A DNA stretch of 64,000 bases, from positions 620,001 to 684,000 of the forward strand of contig OY760195.1 of NCBI GenBank assembly GCA_963663375.1. Direction: 5' to 3'. The notes below the pieces were generated by a model that saw only the letters and a program-made list of their open reading frames with translations, did no database searches and had not been told where the DNA came from. This stretch comes from JAYREN01 sp963663375. Lineage in GTDB: Bacteria; Acidobacteriota; Holophagae; Holophagales; Holophagaceae. Shown here one piece after another: positions 16,365-25,637 of this stretch. The position numbers and the translations under genes were made by a program. Numbering within the stretch: the first letter of the stretch is position 1; every line of letters begins with the position of its first letter.

Positions 16365-17669
16365 TCAGACCAGCTCCGCCCCCAGGAAATGGGGCCCGGC
16401 GTGGGTGATGCGGGCGCGGGTCAGGCTGCCGAAGGACAGCTGCCGCCCCTCGCCCACCCTCAGGTGGACGTTCTGCCAGTGACCCGTGCGGGCCATCCAG
16501 TGGCCGTGGTCCGTGGGGCCTTGGCTCTCGATGCGCACATCCACTTCGTGGCCCAGCCAGCGGCGATGGCTCTCGAGGGTCAGCTCCGTCTGGCGTTTCT
16601 GCAAGCGCGTCAGCCGCGCCAGCTTCACCGGGGCCGGGATATCGTCCTTCAGCCGCAGGGCAGGCGTGCCGGGGCGCGGGCTGTAGAGGAAGCTGAAGGA
16701 GGTGTCGTACTTCACCGTCTCCAGCGCCTGCATGGTGGCCTCGAAATCCTCGTCGCTTTCGCCCGGAAAGCCCACGATGAAATCCGTGGAGATGGCAAAG
16801 CGCGAGCGGCCCTCACCCAGGTAGCCCAGCCGTTCCAAATACTGCTCCACCGTGTATTCCCGCAGCATGCGGCGCAGCACGGCATTGCTGCCGCTCTGCA
16901 ATGGCAGGTGAAGGAAGGGCGCCACCTTGGGATTGGTGACCAGCACCCGGGCCAACTCCGGGGTGAAGTTCATGGGATGGCTGGTGGTGAAGCGGATCCA
17001 TTCGACCCCATCCACCTCGGCCACCCGCTCCAGGAGTTCGGCAAAGCTGCTGCCGCCGTGGTAGCTGTTCACGTTCTGCCCCAGCAGCTCAATCTCGCGG
17101 AAACCCCCCTCCACCATCATTCGCACTTCCGCCAGGATGTCGGCCACGGGACGACTGCGCTCGGCTCCGCGGGTATTGGGCACCACGCAGTAGGTGCAGG
17201 CGTGGTTGCAGCCCTCCATGATTGTCACCAGGGCCTTGGCCGTGCTGCGCCGCTGGGTCACTTCCGGGGGAAAGAGGTGGTTGTCCGGGTATTCCTCGGT
17301 GTCGATGGCGCGCCCCTGACCGGATTGGGCCTCCCTCACGAGCCTCGGCAACTGCTGGAGGGCCATGGTGCCCAGCACGAAATCGATGTGGGGCGCCCGC
17401 TTGAAGAGCGCTTCCTTTTCCTGCTGGGCCAGACAACCCACCACGCCCACGAGCAGGGGCCGCTGTTCCTTGATCTCCCGCAAGCGCCCTAGTTCCGTGT
17501 GGACCTTGTGGACCGCCTTCTCGCGGATGGAGCAGGTGTTCAACAGCACTAGTTCGGCCTCCTCCACGGAAGCCACGGCCTCGAAGCCCTCCCGCAACAG
17601 CAGCCCCGACAGCTTCTCGCTGTCGTGGTCATTCATCTGGCAACCCCATGTCTGGATGTGGAACTTCAT
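16365..17669 (-). CDS. miaB: tRNA-2-methylthio-N6-isopentenyladenosine synthase MiaB
   Basis: A 434-residue radical-SAM methylthiotransferase acting on A37 of tRNAs. The N-terminal UPF0004 domain has three conserved cysteines (TWGC, LNTC, VVGC); the radical-SAM cluster motif is GCNHACTYCVVP; a TRAM domain closes the C-terminus. The start MKFHIQTWGCQMNDHDSE is typical. The 5' end is odd: 58 bp containing the ribosome site, start codon and the first codons are repeated upstream around a palindromic element. Confidence 0.95.
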   Translation of the reverse strand: MKFHIQTWGCQMNDHDSEKLSGLLLREGFEAVASVEEAELVLLNTCSIREKAVHKVHTELGRLREIKEQRPLLVGVVGCLAQQEKEALFKRAPHIDFVLGTMALQQLPRLVREAQSGQGRAIDTEEYPDNHLFPPEVTQRRSTAKALVTIMEGCNHACTYCVVPNTRGAERSRPVADILAEVRMMVEGGFREIELLGQNVNSYHGGSSFAELLERVAEVDGVEWIRFTTSHPMNFTPELARVLVTNPKVAPFLHLPLQSGSNAVLRRMLREYTVEQYLERLGYLGEGRSRFAISTDFIVGFPGESDEDFEATMQALETVKYDTSFSFLYSPRPGTPALRLKDDIPAPVKLARLTRLQKRQTELTLESHRRWLGHEVDVRIESQGPTDHGHWMARTGHWQNVHLRVGEGRQLSFGSLTRARITHAGPHFLGAELV

Positions 17670-17788
17670 GCGTTGCAACTCCCTTGATCGTGATTCGCTT
17701 CCTGCGGGGGCCCCGCGCGCAAGGCTCCACTGGAGCCTCGCTTGCGACCCGCATGGTCGCGATCCCATGTCTGGATGTGGAACTTCAT
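17666..17788 (-). CDS. Possible 40-codon upstream ORF coupled to miaB
   Basis: The distal duplicated miaB start (ATG at 17788, with AAGGGAG upstream) opens a frame that reads MKFHIQTWDRDHAGRKR, passes through the palindromic element, and stops at a TGA (17666-17668) overlapping the real miaB ATG as ATGA. Both start contexts are nearly identical, so translation of the small ORF and coupling to miaB are plausible. There is no independent evidence that the peptide itself has a function. Confidence 0.35.
   Translation of the reverse strand: MKFHIQTWDRDHAGRKRGSSGALRAGPPQEANHDQGSCNA
17703..17762. repeat. 60-bp palindromic element, copy 2
   Basis: Same length and orientation as the element at 8139-8198, 49 of 60 positions identical. 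The core AGGCTCCA-C-TGGAGCCT and the tail CATGGTCGCGA are unchanged. The outer stem GCGGG/CCCGC replaces GTGGG/CCCAC, and an inner T-A pair is C-G here, so pairing is kept while sequence drifts. It is flanked by direct copies of the miaB 5' end. Confidence 0.8.
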
Positions 17789-17851
17789 GCGCTGCAACTC
17801 CCTTGATCGTGATTCACTTCCCGCGCGAACACGCGCAGAGAGATATCCAGT

Positions 17852-18847
17852 CTAACGGGTGCCACGCTGGGCCACGTAGAAGGCGGCGGAGCGGGCATCC
17901 AGCTCCTCGGTGGCGCCGAAGAGATCCTGGGGGATGCCTCCGGGCGTCCAGGGTACCCCATCCAGCAGAGCCGCCAACCGAAGCAGGTCTAGGCCCGCCT
18001 CTCGCCCGTAAGTGGCCATGCGGCTCTCCTCCAGCGTGAAGGTAGCCGACTGTAGCCCACGGAAGAAATTCACCAGCTCTCCAACGCCTTCGAAAGGGCC
18101 CGCCGAGAGATGCACAAAATTGCTGGTGATATCCACCCGGGTCAGGCCCAGGGTCTCTTTCTGTTCCAGCAGCCGCCGCCGAATGGAACCCGCCAGGGCC
18201 TTGTCGGGATAGGTATCCCCCAGCATCTCCCGGCGCAGCGCCCGCCAGGGCAGATCCGAATGCAGCAGCATCAGCACCACGCGGTGCCCCGGGGCGGTGA
18301 AATGCTGGGCCTGGGCGGGATAGAAGCCGTTCACCAGCAGGCAGGGCTGGCCCTGGCTCTCGAAGGGCACGCAATAGAACCCGCTCCGCAATTTCTTGGG
18401 GCCCTTAGCGAACCAGGCCGCGTCCAGGGCTTCTGGGGTCAGGCGGGGGTTCAGGGCCAGCCATTCGTGTCCGCCCAACACGGACACATCGCCTTCCAGA
18501 CTGCACAACGCCTTCATCCGCTGACAATCTTCGCCACTCACCAGCCGCGAGGCGCCCCGGGACAACTCGCTGGCCTGCCGGTAGTGGCGGTCGATGGTGC
18601 CCAGGTGCTCCAGCACGGGCCCCTCCAGGCTCAGGGCTCCGGCCACCTGGGCACCGAAGGTCTCGAGCCCCTGGAACACGATCTCTAAGGCCCCCGACGT
18701 CGCGGCCTCGCCGTCCAGGAAGCACTCAGGCTTGAGCATGAGAAGCCCCTGGTTCTGCCGCCGGGTGCTTGGTTCCAGGGCCTGCAGAAGAATTTCACCC
18801 GATGGATTCTTCAAGCTTTCGAGAATTGCCTGTTGCACATGGGCCAT
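17852..18847 (-). CDS. Divergent nucleoside-diphosphate-kinase-like protein
   Basis: A 331-residue protein without signal peptide. Three segments echo NDK: GLLMLKPECF near residue 34 (compare the NDK opening TLVMIKPD), WRALRREMLGDTYPDKALAGSIRRRL (compare the NDK GxTxPxxAxPGTIR segment), and NFVHLSAGPFEGVGELVNFF (compare NxVHGSDSxExAxxEIxxFF), which keeps a histidine at the catalytic position. The spacing is much larger than in ordinary 140-residue NDKs because of an insertion of about 120 residues. It may be a regulator or an enzyme with altered substrate. Confidence 0.5.
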   Translation of the reverse strand: MAHVQQAILESLKNPSGEILLQALEPSTRRQNQGLLMLKPECFLDGEAATSGALEIVFQGLETFGAQVAGALSLEGPVLEHLGTIDRHYRQASELSRGASRLVSGEDCQRMKALCSLEGDVSVLGGHEWLALNPRLTPEALDAAWFAKGPKKLRSGFYCVPFESQGQPCLLVNGFYPAQAQHFTAPGHRVVLMLLHSDLPWRALRREMLGDTYPDKALAGSIRRRLLEQKETLGLTRVDITSNFVHLSAGPFEGVGELVNFFRGLQSATFTLEESRMATYGREAGLDLLRLAALLDGVPWTPGGIPQDLFGATEELDARSAAFYVAQRGTR

Positions 18848-18907
18848 GGAACCTCCGGATGATTTCCATCAGTTGGACTGACCGATGAGGCTGTCTGTCA
18901 CAACCAG

Positions 18908-18937
18908 AAAAGGGCCCCGCATGCGCGGGGCCCTTTT
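18908..18937 (-). terminator. Strong Rho-independent terminator downstream of groEL
   Basis: A 13-bp perfect stem, AAAAGGGCCCCGC-ATGC-GCGGGGCCCTTTT. Lying 33 nt beyond the groEL stop and upstream of the NDK-like gene start, it separates the groESL transcript from the next minus-strand gene. Confidence 0.9.
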
Positions 18938-18969
18938 CTTCCAGTTCAGGCTGCGGAGCAGTCTGAACC

Positions 18970-20607
<1,638 letters not shown>

Positions 20608-20634
20608 TCTGAATCTCCTTTGAAGGTTCGATGC

Positions 20635-20922
20635 TTACTTGACGATCGCCAGGATCTCGTCCTCGCGCACGATGACGTGGTCGATGCCGTCGATCTTGAC
20701 CTCGGTGCCGGTGTACTTGCCGATGAGCACCTTGTCGCCGGCCTTAACAGACATGGGCACGCGCTTGCCGTTGTCGTCGAACTTGCCTTCACCCACGGCC
20801 ACGACTTCGGCCTCCATGGGCTTTTCCTTGGCGGTATCGGGGATGATGATGCCGCCCTTGACGGTTTCGGCAGCTTCGACGCGCTTCAGAACAACGCGGT
20901 CATAAAGGGGTGTGATGGACAT
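20635..20922 (-). CDS. groES: Co-chaperonin GroES (Hsp10)
   Basis: A 95-residue protein starting MSITPLYDRVVLKRVEA. The mobile loop that docks on GroEL is TVKGGIIIPDTAKEKP; the C-terminus DHVIVREDEILAIVK is standard. The ATG at 20922 was chosen over a longer frame because GGAGG lies upstream and the family begins here. Confidence 0.98.
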   Translation of the reverse strand: MSITPLYDRVVLKRVEAAETVKGGIIIPDTAKEKPMEAEVVAVGEGKFDDNGKRVPMSVKAGDKVLIGKYTGTEVKIDGIDHVIVREDEILAIVK

Positions 20923-20962
20923 GAATACCTCCACGGTAAAGGGTCCCCCATCGGGGCCGCTG

Positions 20963-20989
20963 TTAGCACTCACTACCAGCGAGTGCTAA
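20963..20989 (-). promoter_or_regulatory. CIRCE operator of groESL (HrcA binding site)
   Basis: A perfect CIRCE: TTAGCACTC, nine bases, GAGTGCTAA. It lies 41 nt upstream of groES and overlaps the likely -10 box, so HrcA bound here would block the promoter and release it on heat stress. Confidence 0.97.
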
Positions 20990-21015
20990 TCTAGCGCGCC
21001 CAATTCCCTTGTCAA
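20988..21015 (-). promoter_or_regulatory. Sigma-70-type promoter of groESL
   Basis: On the minus strand, TTGACA (21010-21015) and TAGATT (20988-20993) are 16 bases apart, a good housekeeping promoter. The -10 box overlaps the edge of the CIRCE palindrome. Confidence 0.75.
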
Positions 21016-21141
21016 GCAGATTCTGTCTAGGTGTTCCGTTTTTTGAGTCTTGTATTGTCATATTTTCTTCTATTTTTGAAAGATCAGGCGAGAACCGAAT
21101 TGGCCCCAGCCCAAATCCACCGGCGGGTTTACGCTGAAAGC

Positions 21142-21846
21142 ATGAATGTGCTCCCTACCCTCCTGGAACTGCAAGGCCTCCACGAAAACCTGAAGGTGAT
21201 TCAGCGCGATCTGACCGCCTTTCCCCCGGATATGGCCAGGCTCGACACCGAATTGAAGGCGATCATCAAGCGTCAGGAGGCTGCCGCCAAGGAACTGGCG
21301 GATGCCACCGCCAAGTCCGGGTCGCTGGGCGGAGAACTGAAGCTGGCGGAGAAGCTGGAAGAACACGCCAAGGCCGCCCTCAAGCAATCCACCCACAAGG
21401 TGCAGTACACCGCAGCCATCCGGGAACTGGACGAGCGGGAGCGGCAGAAGGCCGCCGTAACGCGACCACTGAAAGAGACCGACGCGAAAATCCAGGCCCT
21501 CGGTAAGGAGCTGACCGAACTGGAAGCCCGCCGATCCCAGGTCCAGGCCCAATTTGACGAACTCCACCAGATCTTCCTGTCGGAGCACGAGAACCAAGTG
21601 GCGGCCCGGGATCTCCACCAGACCCGCCGCGCTGAACTGGAAGCCATCCTCGACCCCCCGGCGCTTTCCCGCTTCAACAAGCTCATCCTGCAACGCCAAG
21701 GGCGGGCCGTGGTGCCCGTGGAGAACGGCAACTGCACCGGCTGTCGCACCAAGGTGCGAATTCCCTTGCTCTCCCAGCTTCGCGAGCAGGGCACCCTTCC
21801 CTGCGAATTCTGCCAGCGGATTCTCTACATCCCACCCAAGCAATGA
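21142..21846 (+). CDS. Coiled-coil zinc-ribbon protein (C4-type, zf-RING_7-like)
   Basis: A 234-residue protein. Residues about 5-175 are long charged heptad-like helices (coiled coil). The C-terminus is a zinc ribbon with paired cysteines: NCTGCRTKVR and LPCEFCQRILY. Such proteins are widespread and thought to bind nucleic acid or act in regulation; the exact role is not established. The ATG at 21142 is chosen because upstream codons encode an unrelated hydrophobic run. It overlaps the YggS gene by ATGA, so the two are translationally coupled. Confidence 0.82.
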   Translation: MNVLPTLLELQGLHENLKVIQRDLTAFPPDMARLDTELKAIIKRQEAAAKELADATAKSGSLGGELKLAEKLEEHAKAALKQSTHKVQYTAAIRELDERERQKAAVTRPLKETDAKIQALGKELTELEARRSQVQAQFDELHQIFLSEHENQVAARDLHQTRRAELEAILDPPALSRFNKLILQRQGRAVVPVENGNCTGCRTKVRIPLLSQLREQGTLPCEFCQRILYIPPKQ

Positions 21847-22517
21847 CCGGATTGATCGACCACATCCATGAGATCCGAACCCGCGTAAGGGTCGCCTGCG
21901 AGGCCTGCGGCCGTTCGCCGGAGACCGTGGAGATCCTGCCCATCTCCAAACGCCAGCCCGTGAGCCTCATCCGCGAGGCGGGCGAGCTGGGGTTTGACCG
22001 TTTCGGCGAAAACTACGTACAGGAGGGCAGCGCCAAGGCCCGGGAGCTTCCCCACCTGAGCTTTGCGCTGACCGGCCCCCTCCAGCGCAACAAGGCCAAG
22101 CCCGCCCTCCAGGCCTTCCAGGAAATCTACAGCCTGGATCGCCCTGAACTGGCCACCCGCCTGCGCCACCTGGCCGAGGAACTGGATCTGGTGCGAAAGG
22201 TGTGGATCCAGGTCGACCTCTGGGGAGAGGCCACCAAGATGGGGGGATGCCTCGAGGAGGATCTCCCGGAGTTAGTGGCCGCCCTCGGCGAAGATCCCCG
22301 CCTGCCCCTCCAGGGTTTCATGGCCATTCCCCCTCCGGGAATGCCCCAGGCCTTCGTGGCGGTGACGCGTCTTCGAGAGGCCTGGCGGGACCGCCTGGGC
22401 CTTCCTCTCAGGATCAGCATGGGCATGAGCGACGACCTCGAAGCCGCCATCGCCGCGGGCAGCGACCAGGTGCGCATCGGCACCGCTTTTTTCGGATCCC
22501 GCCCCATGACCCCCTAG
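21843..22517 (+). CDS. YggS/PROSC-family pyridoxal-phosphate homeostasis protein
   Basis: A 224-residue single-domain PLP-barrel protein. The PLP-binding lysine is Lys36 in ILPISKRQP; other family motifs are FGENYVQE, and the phosphate-binding C-terminal SMGMSDDLEAAIAAGSDQVRIGTAFFG. The family buffers PLP and affects amino-acid and vitamin B6 balance. It starts four bases inside the preceding zinc-ribbon gene. Confidence 0.93.
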   Translation: MTGLIDHIHEIRTRVRVACEACGRSPETVEILPISKRQPVSLIREAGELGFDRFGENYVQEGSAKARELPHLSFALTGPLQRNKAKPALQAFQEIYSLDRPELATRLRHLAEELDLVRKVWIQVDLWGEATKMGGCLEEDLPELVAALGEDPRLPLQGFMAIPPPGMPQAFVAVTRLREAWRDRLGLPLRISMGMSDDLEAAIAAGSDQVRIGTAFFGSRPMTP

Positions 22518-22667
22518 GTTTTGGGAAATAGCGGACCCGTCCAGAGCCCCGAAGCCCAATGATGCCCGGCCCGGACCCCTAAAGCTCGAACCAACCAATA
22601 TTCAGCCTCCAGCCCCTTTACGTCGATAGCAGAACACGGTCCCACGTTTTCGTTCGAGGAGCCCCAC

Positions 22668-24218
22668 ATGGAATTCTGGAAGCGTCTCAACATCCGCAAG
22701 AAGCTTCTCTACTCGATCCTCGCCCTCACGGCCCTGCTGGCCTTGACGGCGGGTCTCTTCGCAGGGTGGACCCTGAAGTCCGTCCAGACCGATGCCCAAT
22801 GGCAGAAGGGCCTCAGCCTTGCGTCCATGACCGGGGAGAACATCAAGGCCTTCCTCCAGATCGATCAGAGCGATTCCATGGTCAAGGGCATGGAGAGCCT
22901 CGGCAAGGATCCGGATGTTTCCCTGGGCATGGTGGTGGGCGTCGATGACAAGAAGGTCGCCACCGTGAAGGCCGCCAAGAAGTTCGGCAAGGGGGAGGGC
23001 CTCGAGCCCAAGGACTTCATCAAGGAAGTGGGCGAGGGCAGCCTCAGATACGAAAAGAACGGCTACCGCATCGTCGTTTCCCATTTGACGGATGGCGCCA
23101 ACGAAGTCGATAACGCCATGGACCCAGGCAAGAAGTGGTACCAGGTGGTGGTCATGAACACGGCGGCCATCGACAAGGAGATCACCAAGGGCATCGTGAT
23201 GATGTTCGTGCTCGGGCTGGTCATGCTGGCCCTGGGCCTGGGCGCGGCCCTGCTGCTGGGGAACGCCATCGTCAAGCCCCTGGAAGTCATCCAGAAGAGC
23301 ATGCGCGATATCTCCGAGGGCGAAGGCGACCTCACCGCGCGCCTCGAAGTCAACGGCGAAGACGAAATCGCCCAGCTGTCCAAGCACTTCAACCATTTCG
23401 TGGGCAACATCCAGAGCATCGTCCAGCAGGTCATTGCCATCTCCACCAACATCGCCTCCGGTTCTCTTCAGATGACTGCGGGGATGTCCGAGATGGCCTC
23501 CACCGCCGATGCCATCGCCCACACCGCGGAGAATCAGAAGTCCAGTGTCGGACAGGCCACCGATAGCGTAGGAACCATCGCCAGTTCGTCCAAGATGATC
23601 TACTCCACGGTCTCCGATGCCCTCAAGGTGTTTGACCAGGCCCAGAGCGCTGGAACGAAAGGTGGCACAGCCGTGGATGCAGCCGTCACGGGCATGCAGG
23701 CCATCAACCAGAACTCAAAGCAGATCGGCAACATCCTCACGGTCATCACCGAGATCGCCAATCAGACCAACCTGCTCTCTCTCAACGCCGCCATCGAAGC
23801 CGCCAAGGCCGGCGACCACGGCAAAGGCTTCGCCGTGGTGGCCGAGGAAGTCCGCAAGCTGGCCGAGCGCAGCGCCCAGGCCGCCAAGGAAATCACCGCC
23901 CTCATCCAGACCAGCAGCAAGAACATCGAGGATGGCACCAGCATGGTGAATACGGCGGGCACCGCCCTCCTGAACATCCAGGAGGCCATCACCGCCAGCG
24001 CTGAACGCATGAAAGCCATTGGCAGCCAGAGCCAGACCCAGAGCCAGGACAGCTCCAAGGTCGTGGGCGCCATGGGCGAACTCTCCGGTATCGCCGAGCA
24101 GAACGCCGCCGCCACAGAGCAGATGGCCGCGACCATCCGCGAGACCACCCGCACCGTGGACGAGCTCAGCAAGCTGGCCGAGAGCCTGAACACCCTGGTC
24201 TCGAGGTTCAAGGTCTGA
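22668..24218 (+). CDS. Methyl-accepting chemotaxis protein
   Basis: A 516-residue transmembrane receptor. TM1 is at about residues 12-36 (LLYSILALTALLALTAGLFAGW); a periplasmic sensor of about 140 residues follows; TM2 is at about 178-205 (GIVMMFVLGLVMLALGLG); then a HAMP domain (IVKPLEVIQKSMRDISEGEGDL) and the signalling hairpin tip EIANQTNLLSLNAAIEAAKA. The ligand is unknown. GAGGAG precedes the ATG. It stands alone, without che genes nearby. There is no obvious C-terminal CheR-binding pentapeptide (ends LVSRFKV). Confidence 0.94.
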   Translation: MEFWKRLNIRKKLLYSILALTALLALTAGLFAGWTLKSVQTDAQWQKGLSLASMTGENIKAFLQIDQSDSMVKGMESLGKDPDVSLGMVVGVDDKKVATVKAAKKFGKGEGLEPKDFIKEVGEGSLRYEKNGYRIVVSHLTDGANEVDNAMDPGKKWYQVVVMNTAAIDKEITKGIVMMFVLGLVMLALGLGAALLLGNAIVKPLEVIQKSMRDISEGEGDLTARLEVNGEDEIAQLSKHFNHFVGNIQSIVQQVIAISTNIASGSLQMTAGMSEMASTADAIAHTAENQKSSVGQATDSVGTIASSSKMIYSTVSDALKVFDQAQSAGTKGGTAVDAAVTGMQAINQNSKQIGNILTVITEIANQTNLLSLNAAIEAAKAGDHGKGFAVVAEEVRKLAERSAQAAKEITALIQTSSKNIEDGTSMVNTAGTALLNIQEAITASAERMKAIGSQSQTQSQDSSKVVGAMGELSGIAEQNAAATEQMAATIRETTRTVDELSKLAESLNTLVSRFKV

Positions 24219-24240
24219 GGCCCTTCCCAGAACAATCGAA

Positions 24241-24275
24241 GGAACCCCGCAGGCCAGGCTGGCTGCGGGGTTTCC
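24241..24275. terminator. Bidirectional terminator between MCP and exbD genes
   Basis: The hairpin GGAACCCCGCAGGCCAG / CTGGCTGCGGGGTTTCC followed by TTTTC lies between the convergent 3' ends of the chemotaxis receptor and the first exbD. Confidence 0.85.
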
Positions 24276-24278
24276 TTT

Positions 24279-24731
24279 TCAGCCCTTTTTCAGACTCACC
24301 ACCAACTTGGCATCCCCGCCATCCTCTCCTCCCAGTTCCGGATTCTGGGCCGTGCGGGTCCGGGCCAACAGCGAACCCACGCGGATCAGGTCCATGGCAC
24401 GAACCGCATGGGCCTGGCTGAGCTCACCATCCACCTTGAGGAAGACCTTGCGTCCGTTGAGGGGCTGGAGCATCAGCGCGGGTGCGAGGCACTCGGGCAG
24501 GGCCTCCCAGGGAATCTGTTCCTGCTGCAAATACAGTTTGCCCTCCCCGTCGAGACTCACCACCAGGGGCGTGGGCGCCTTGGGCCCCCGATCCTCGGCG
24601 ATACGGGGCAGCACAGCCTTCGTCACCTTGCCCAAGGCGGGCACCATCACGATGAAGATGATCAGCAGCACGAGCACGATATCGATGAGCGGCGTGATGT
24701 TGATATCCGACTTGTGGCTGTGAGTGTTCAT
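24279..24731 (-). CDS. exbD: ExbD/TolR-family proton-channel subunit (separate copy)
   Basis: A 150-residue inner-membrane protein: a short cytoplasmic N-terminus, one TM helix with the essential Asp (KSDINITPLIDIVLVLLIIFIVMVP), then a periplasmic domain. It belongs with the tonB-exbB-exbD cluster to its right but is separated from it by a 420-bp hairpin-rich spacer and a terminator, so it is probably transcribed separately. Its ribosome site is AGGAGG before the ATG. Confidence 0.88.
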   Translation of the reverse strand: MNTHSHKSDINITPLIDIVLVLLIIFIVMVPALGKVTKAVLPRIAEDRGPKAPTPLVVSLDGEGKLYLQQEQIPWEALPECLAPALMLQPLNGRKVFLKVDGELSQAHAVRAMDLIRVGSLLARTRTAQNPELGGEDGGDAKLVVSLKKG

Positions 24732-25097
24732 GGGCGCCCTCCTCTTGGGAAAGTGGGCAGGCCGAAGGCCTGCCGGTGAAATCCGTGCCGGGATTTGAAA
24801 GGACCGGGGCTCAGCCCCCGGTCTGGATACGACAAGAGGCTGGCCCCCTGTGGGTTCCAGCCTCGCTCATGCCTAGCAAAGATCGTTTGGTAAAACGTTG
24901 GTCCCCAGCCCATGCGGGTCAAGGTGGGCGCAGAGAACTTACAGAACGCTGATACTTTGGCCCCAGCACAACAGATTCGTCATCCGAGGGCCTTTTCAGG
25001 CCGTGCCTGCCCTCCCGTGTCACAGGAGCCTCACCGATCGGGCATGTTTACCCCACGTGGTGCCCGAGGAAAGCCGGGACACCACCTCTGTTCAGAT
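24732..25097 (-). other. Hairpin-rich spacer upstream of exbD; candidate structured leader or small RNA
   Basis: No gene is visible. Read on the minus strand it holds successive hairpins: GTGGTGTCCCGG/CTCGGGCACCAC, CTCCTG/CGGGAG, GGCCT-GAAA-AGGCC, then near the gene GACCGGGG/CCCCGGTC and GCAGGCC/GGCCTGC. GGTAAAC near 25050 could pair with GTTTTACC near 24893, enclosing a rod of about 165 nt. I do not recognise a known riboswitch; a 6S-like RNA was considered but not supported. It begins just after a strong terminator. Confidence 0.35.
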
Positions 25098-25133
25098 ACA
25101 CGAGGGGCCGCAGGAATCTGCGGCCCCTCGTGT
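25098..25133 (-). terminator. Terminator downstream of the tonB-exbB-exbD-exbD run
   Basis: A 16-bp perfect stem, ACACGAGGGGCCGCAG-GAAT-CTGCGGCCCCTCGTGT, 19 nt after the stop of the second exbD in its direction of transcription. It lacks a long U tract but is very stable. Confidence 0.75.
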
Positions 25134-25151
25134 TCAACAGCCTGCGTGCAA

Positions 25152-25637
25152 TCAGGGATTGCGCTTCTTCACCGAGGTTGCGATCTTGATGTCGCCGCCG
25201 TCCAGCCCACCCCATTCGGGTTTGGCTGCGGTTTCCTTCTTCGCGCGATTCGAGGCCTGACGGACCTGATCGAGCACGTTGACCACGGCCTGGTAGGGCA
25301 CTTCCTCGTCGATCTTGACGAAGACCTTGCGCATGCCAGCAGGCTGCAGTTGCACAACAGGGGTGAGCCGGTTGGCGAGCTCGTTCAGTTCCATGGCTTC
25401 GCTCTGGAACTTGAAGATGTAGGCCTTGTTGTCAGCCGTGGGATCGACTTCCACCACCAGGGGCGGATTCTTGGGATCCGGCGGTGTGGGCTTGTCCATC
25501 TTCACCACCTGGGGCACCACCACCGGCATGGACTTGGACATGCCAGGCACCATCACGATGAAGATGATGAGGAGCACCAGCACGATGTCGATCAGCGGCG
25601 TAACGTTGATGTCGGACTTCGCGTGACCGCCGCTCAT
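25152..25637 (-). CDS. exbD: ExbD/TolR-family proton-channel subunit
   Basis: A 161-residue protein with the N-terminal TM and channel Asp (HAKSDINVTPLIDIVLVLL), followed by a periplasmic domain ending GGDIKIATSVKKRNP. Its start overlaps the end of the preceding exbD by four bases, so the two are coupled. Paired ExbD paralogues feeding one TonB are common in bacteria with many TonB-dependent receptors. Confidence 0.92.
   Translation of the reverse strand: MSGGHAKSDINVTPLIDIVLVLLIIFIVMVPGMSKSMPVVVPQVVKMDKPTPPDPKNPPLVVEVDPTADNKAYIFKFQSEAMELNELANRLTPVVQLQPAGMRKVFVKIDEEVPYQAVVNVLDQVRQASNRAKKETAAKPEWGGLDGGDIKIATSVKKRNP

Larger units (their letters stand above)
17645..17821 (-). repeat. 58-bp direct duplication of the miaB 5' end (17645-17702 and 17764-17821)
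   Basis: Two direct copies, 119 bp apart, differ at only two positions (17672/17791 and 17697/17816). Each contains AAGGGAG, the ATG and codons MKFHIQTW on the minus strand. The copy next to miaB is the real gene start; the distal copy is upstream. A 60-bp palindromic element fills the space between. The arrangement parallels the one at the xerD 3' end. Confidence 0.9.

Noticed and set aside
24890..25060. Possible 6S RNA, SRP RNA or RNase P fragment in the exbD spacer
   Set aside because: Short words such as GAGGAAAG and GTTTACC resemble parts of those RNAs, but the full conserved cores and correct order are missing.
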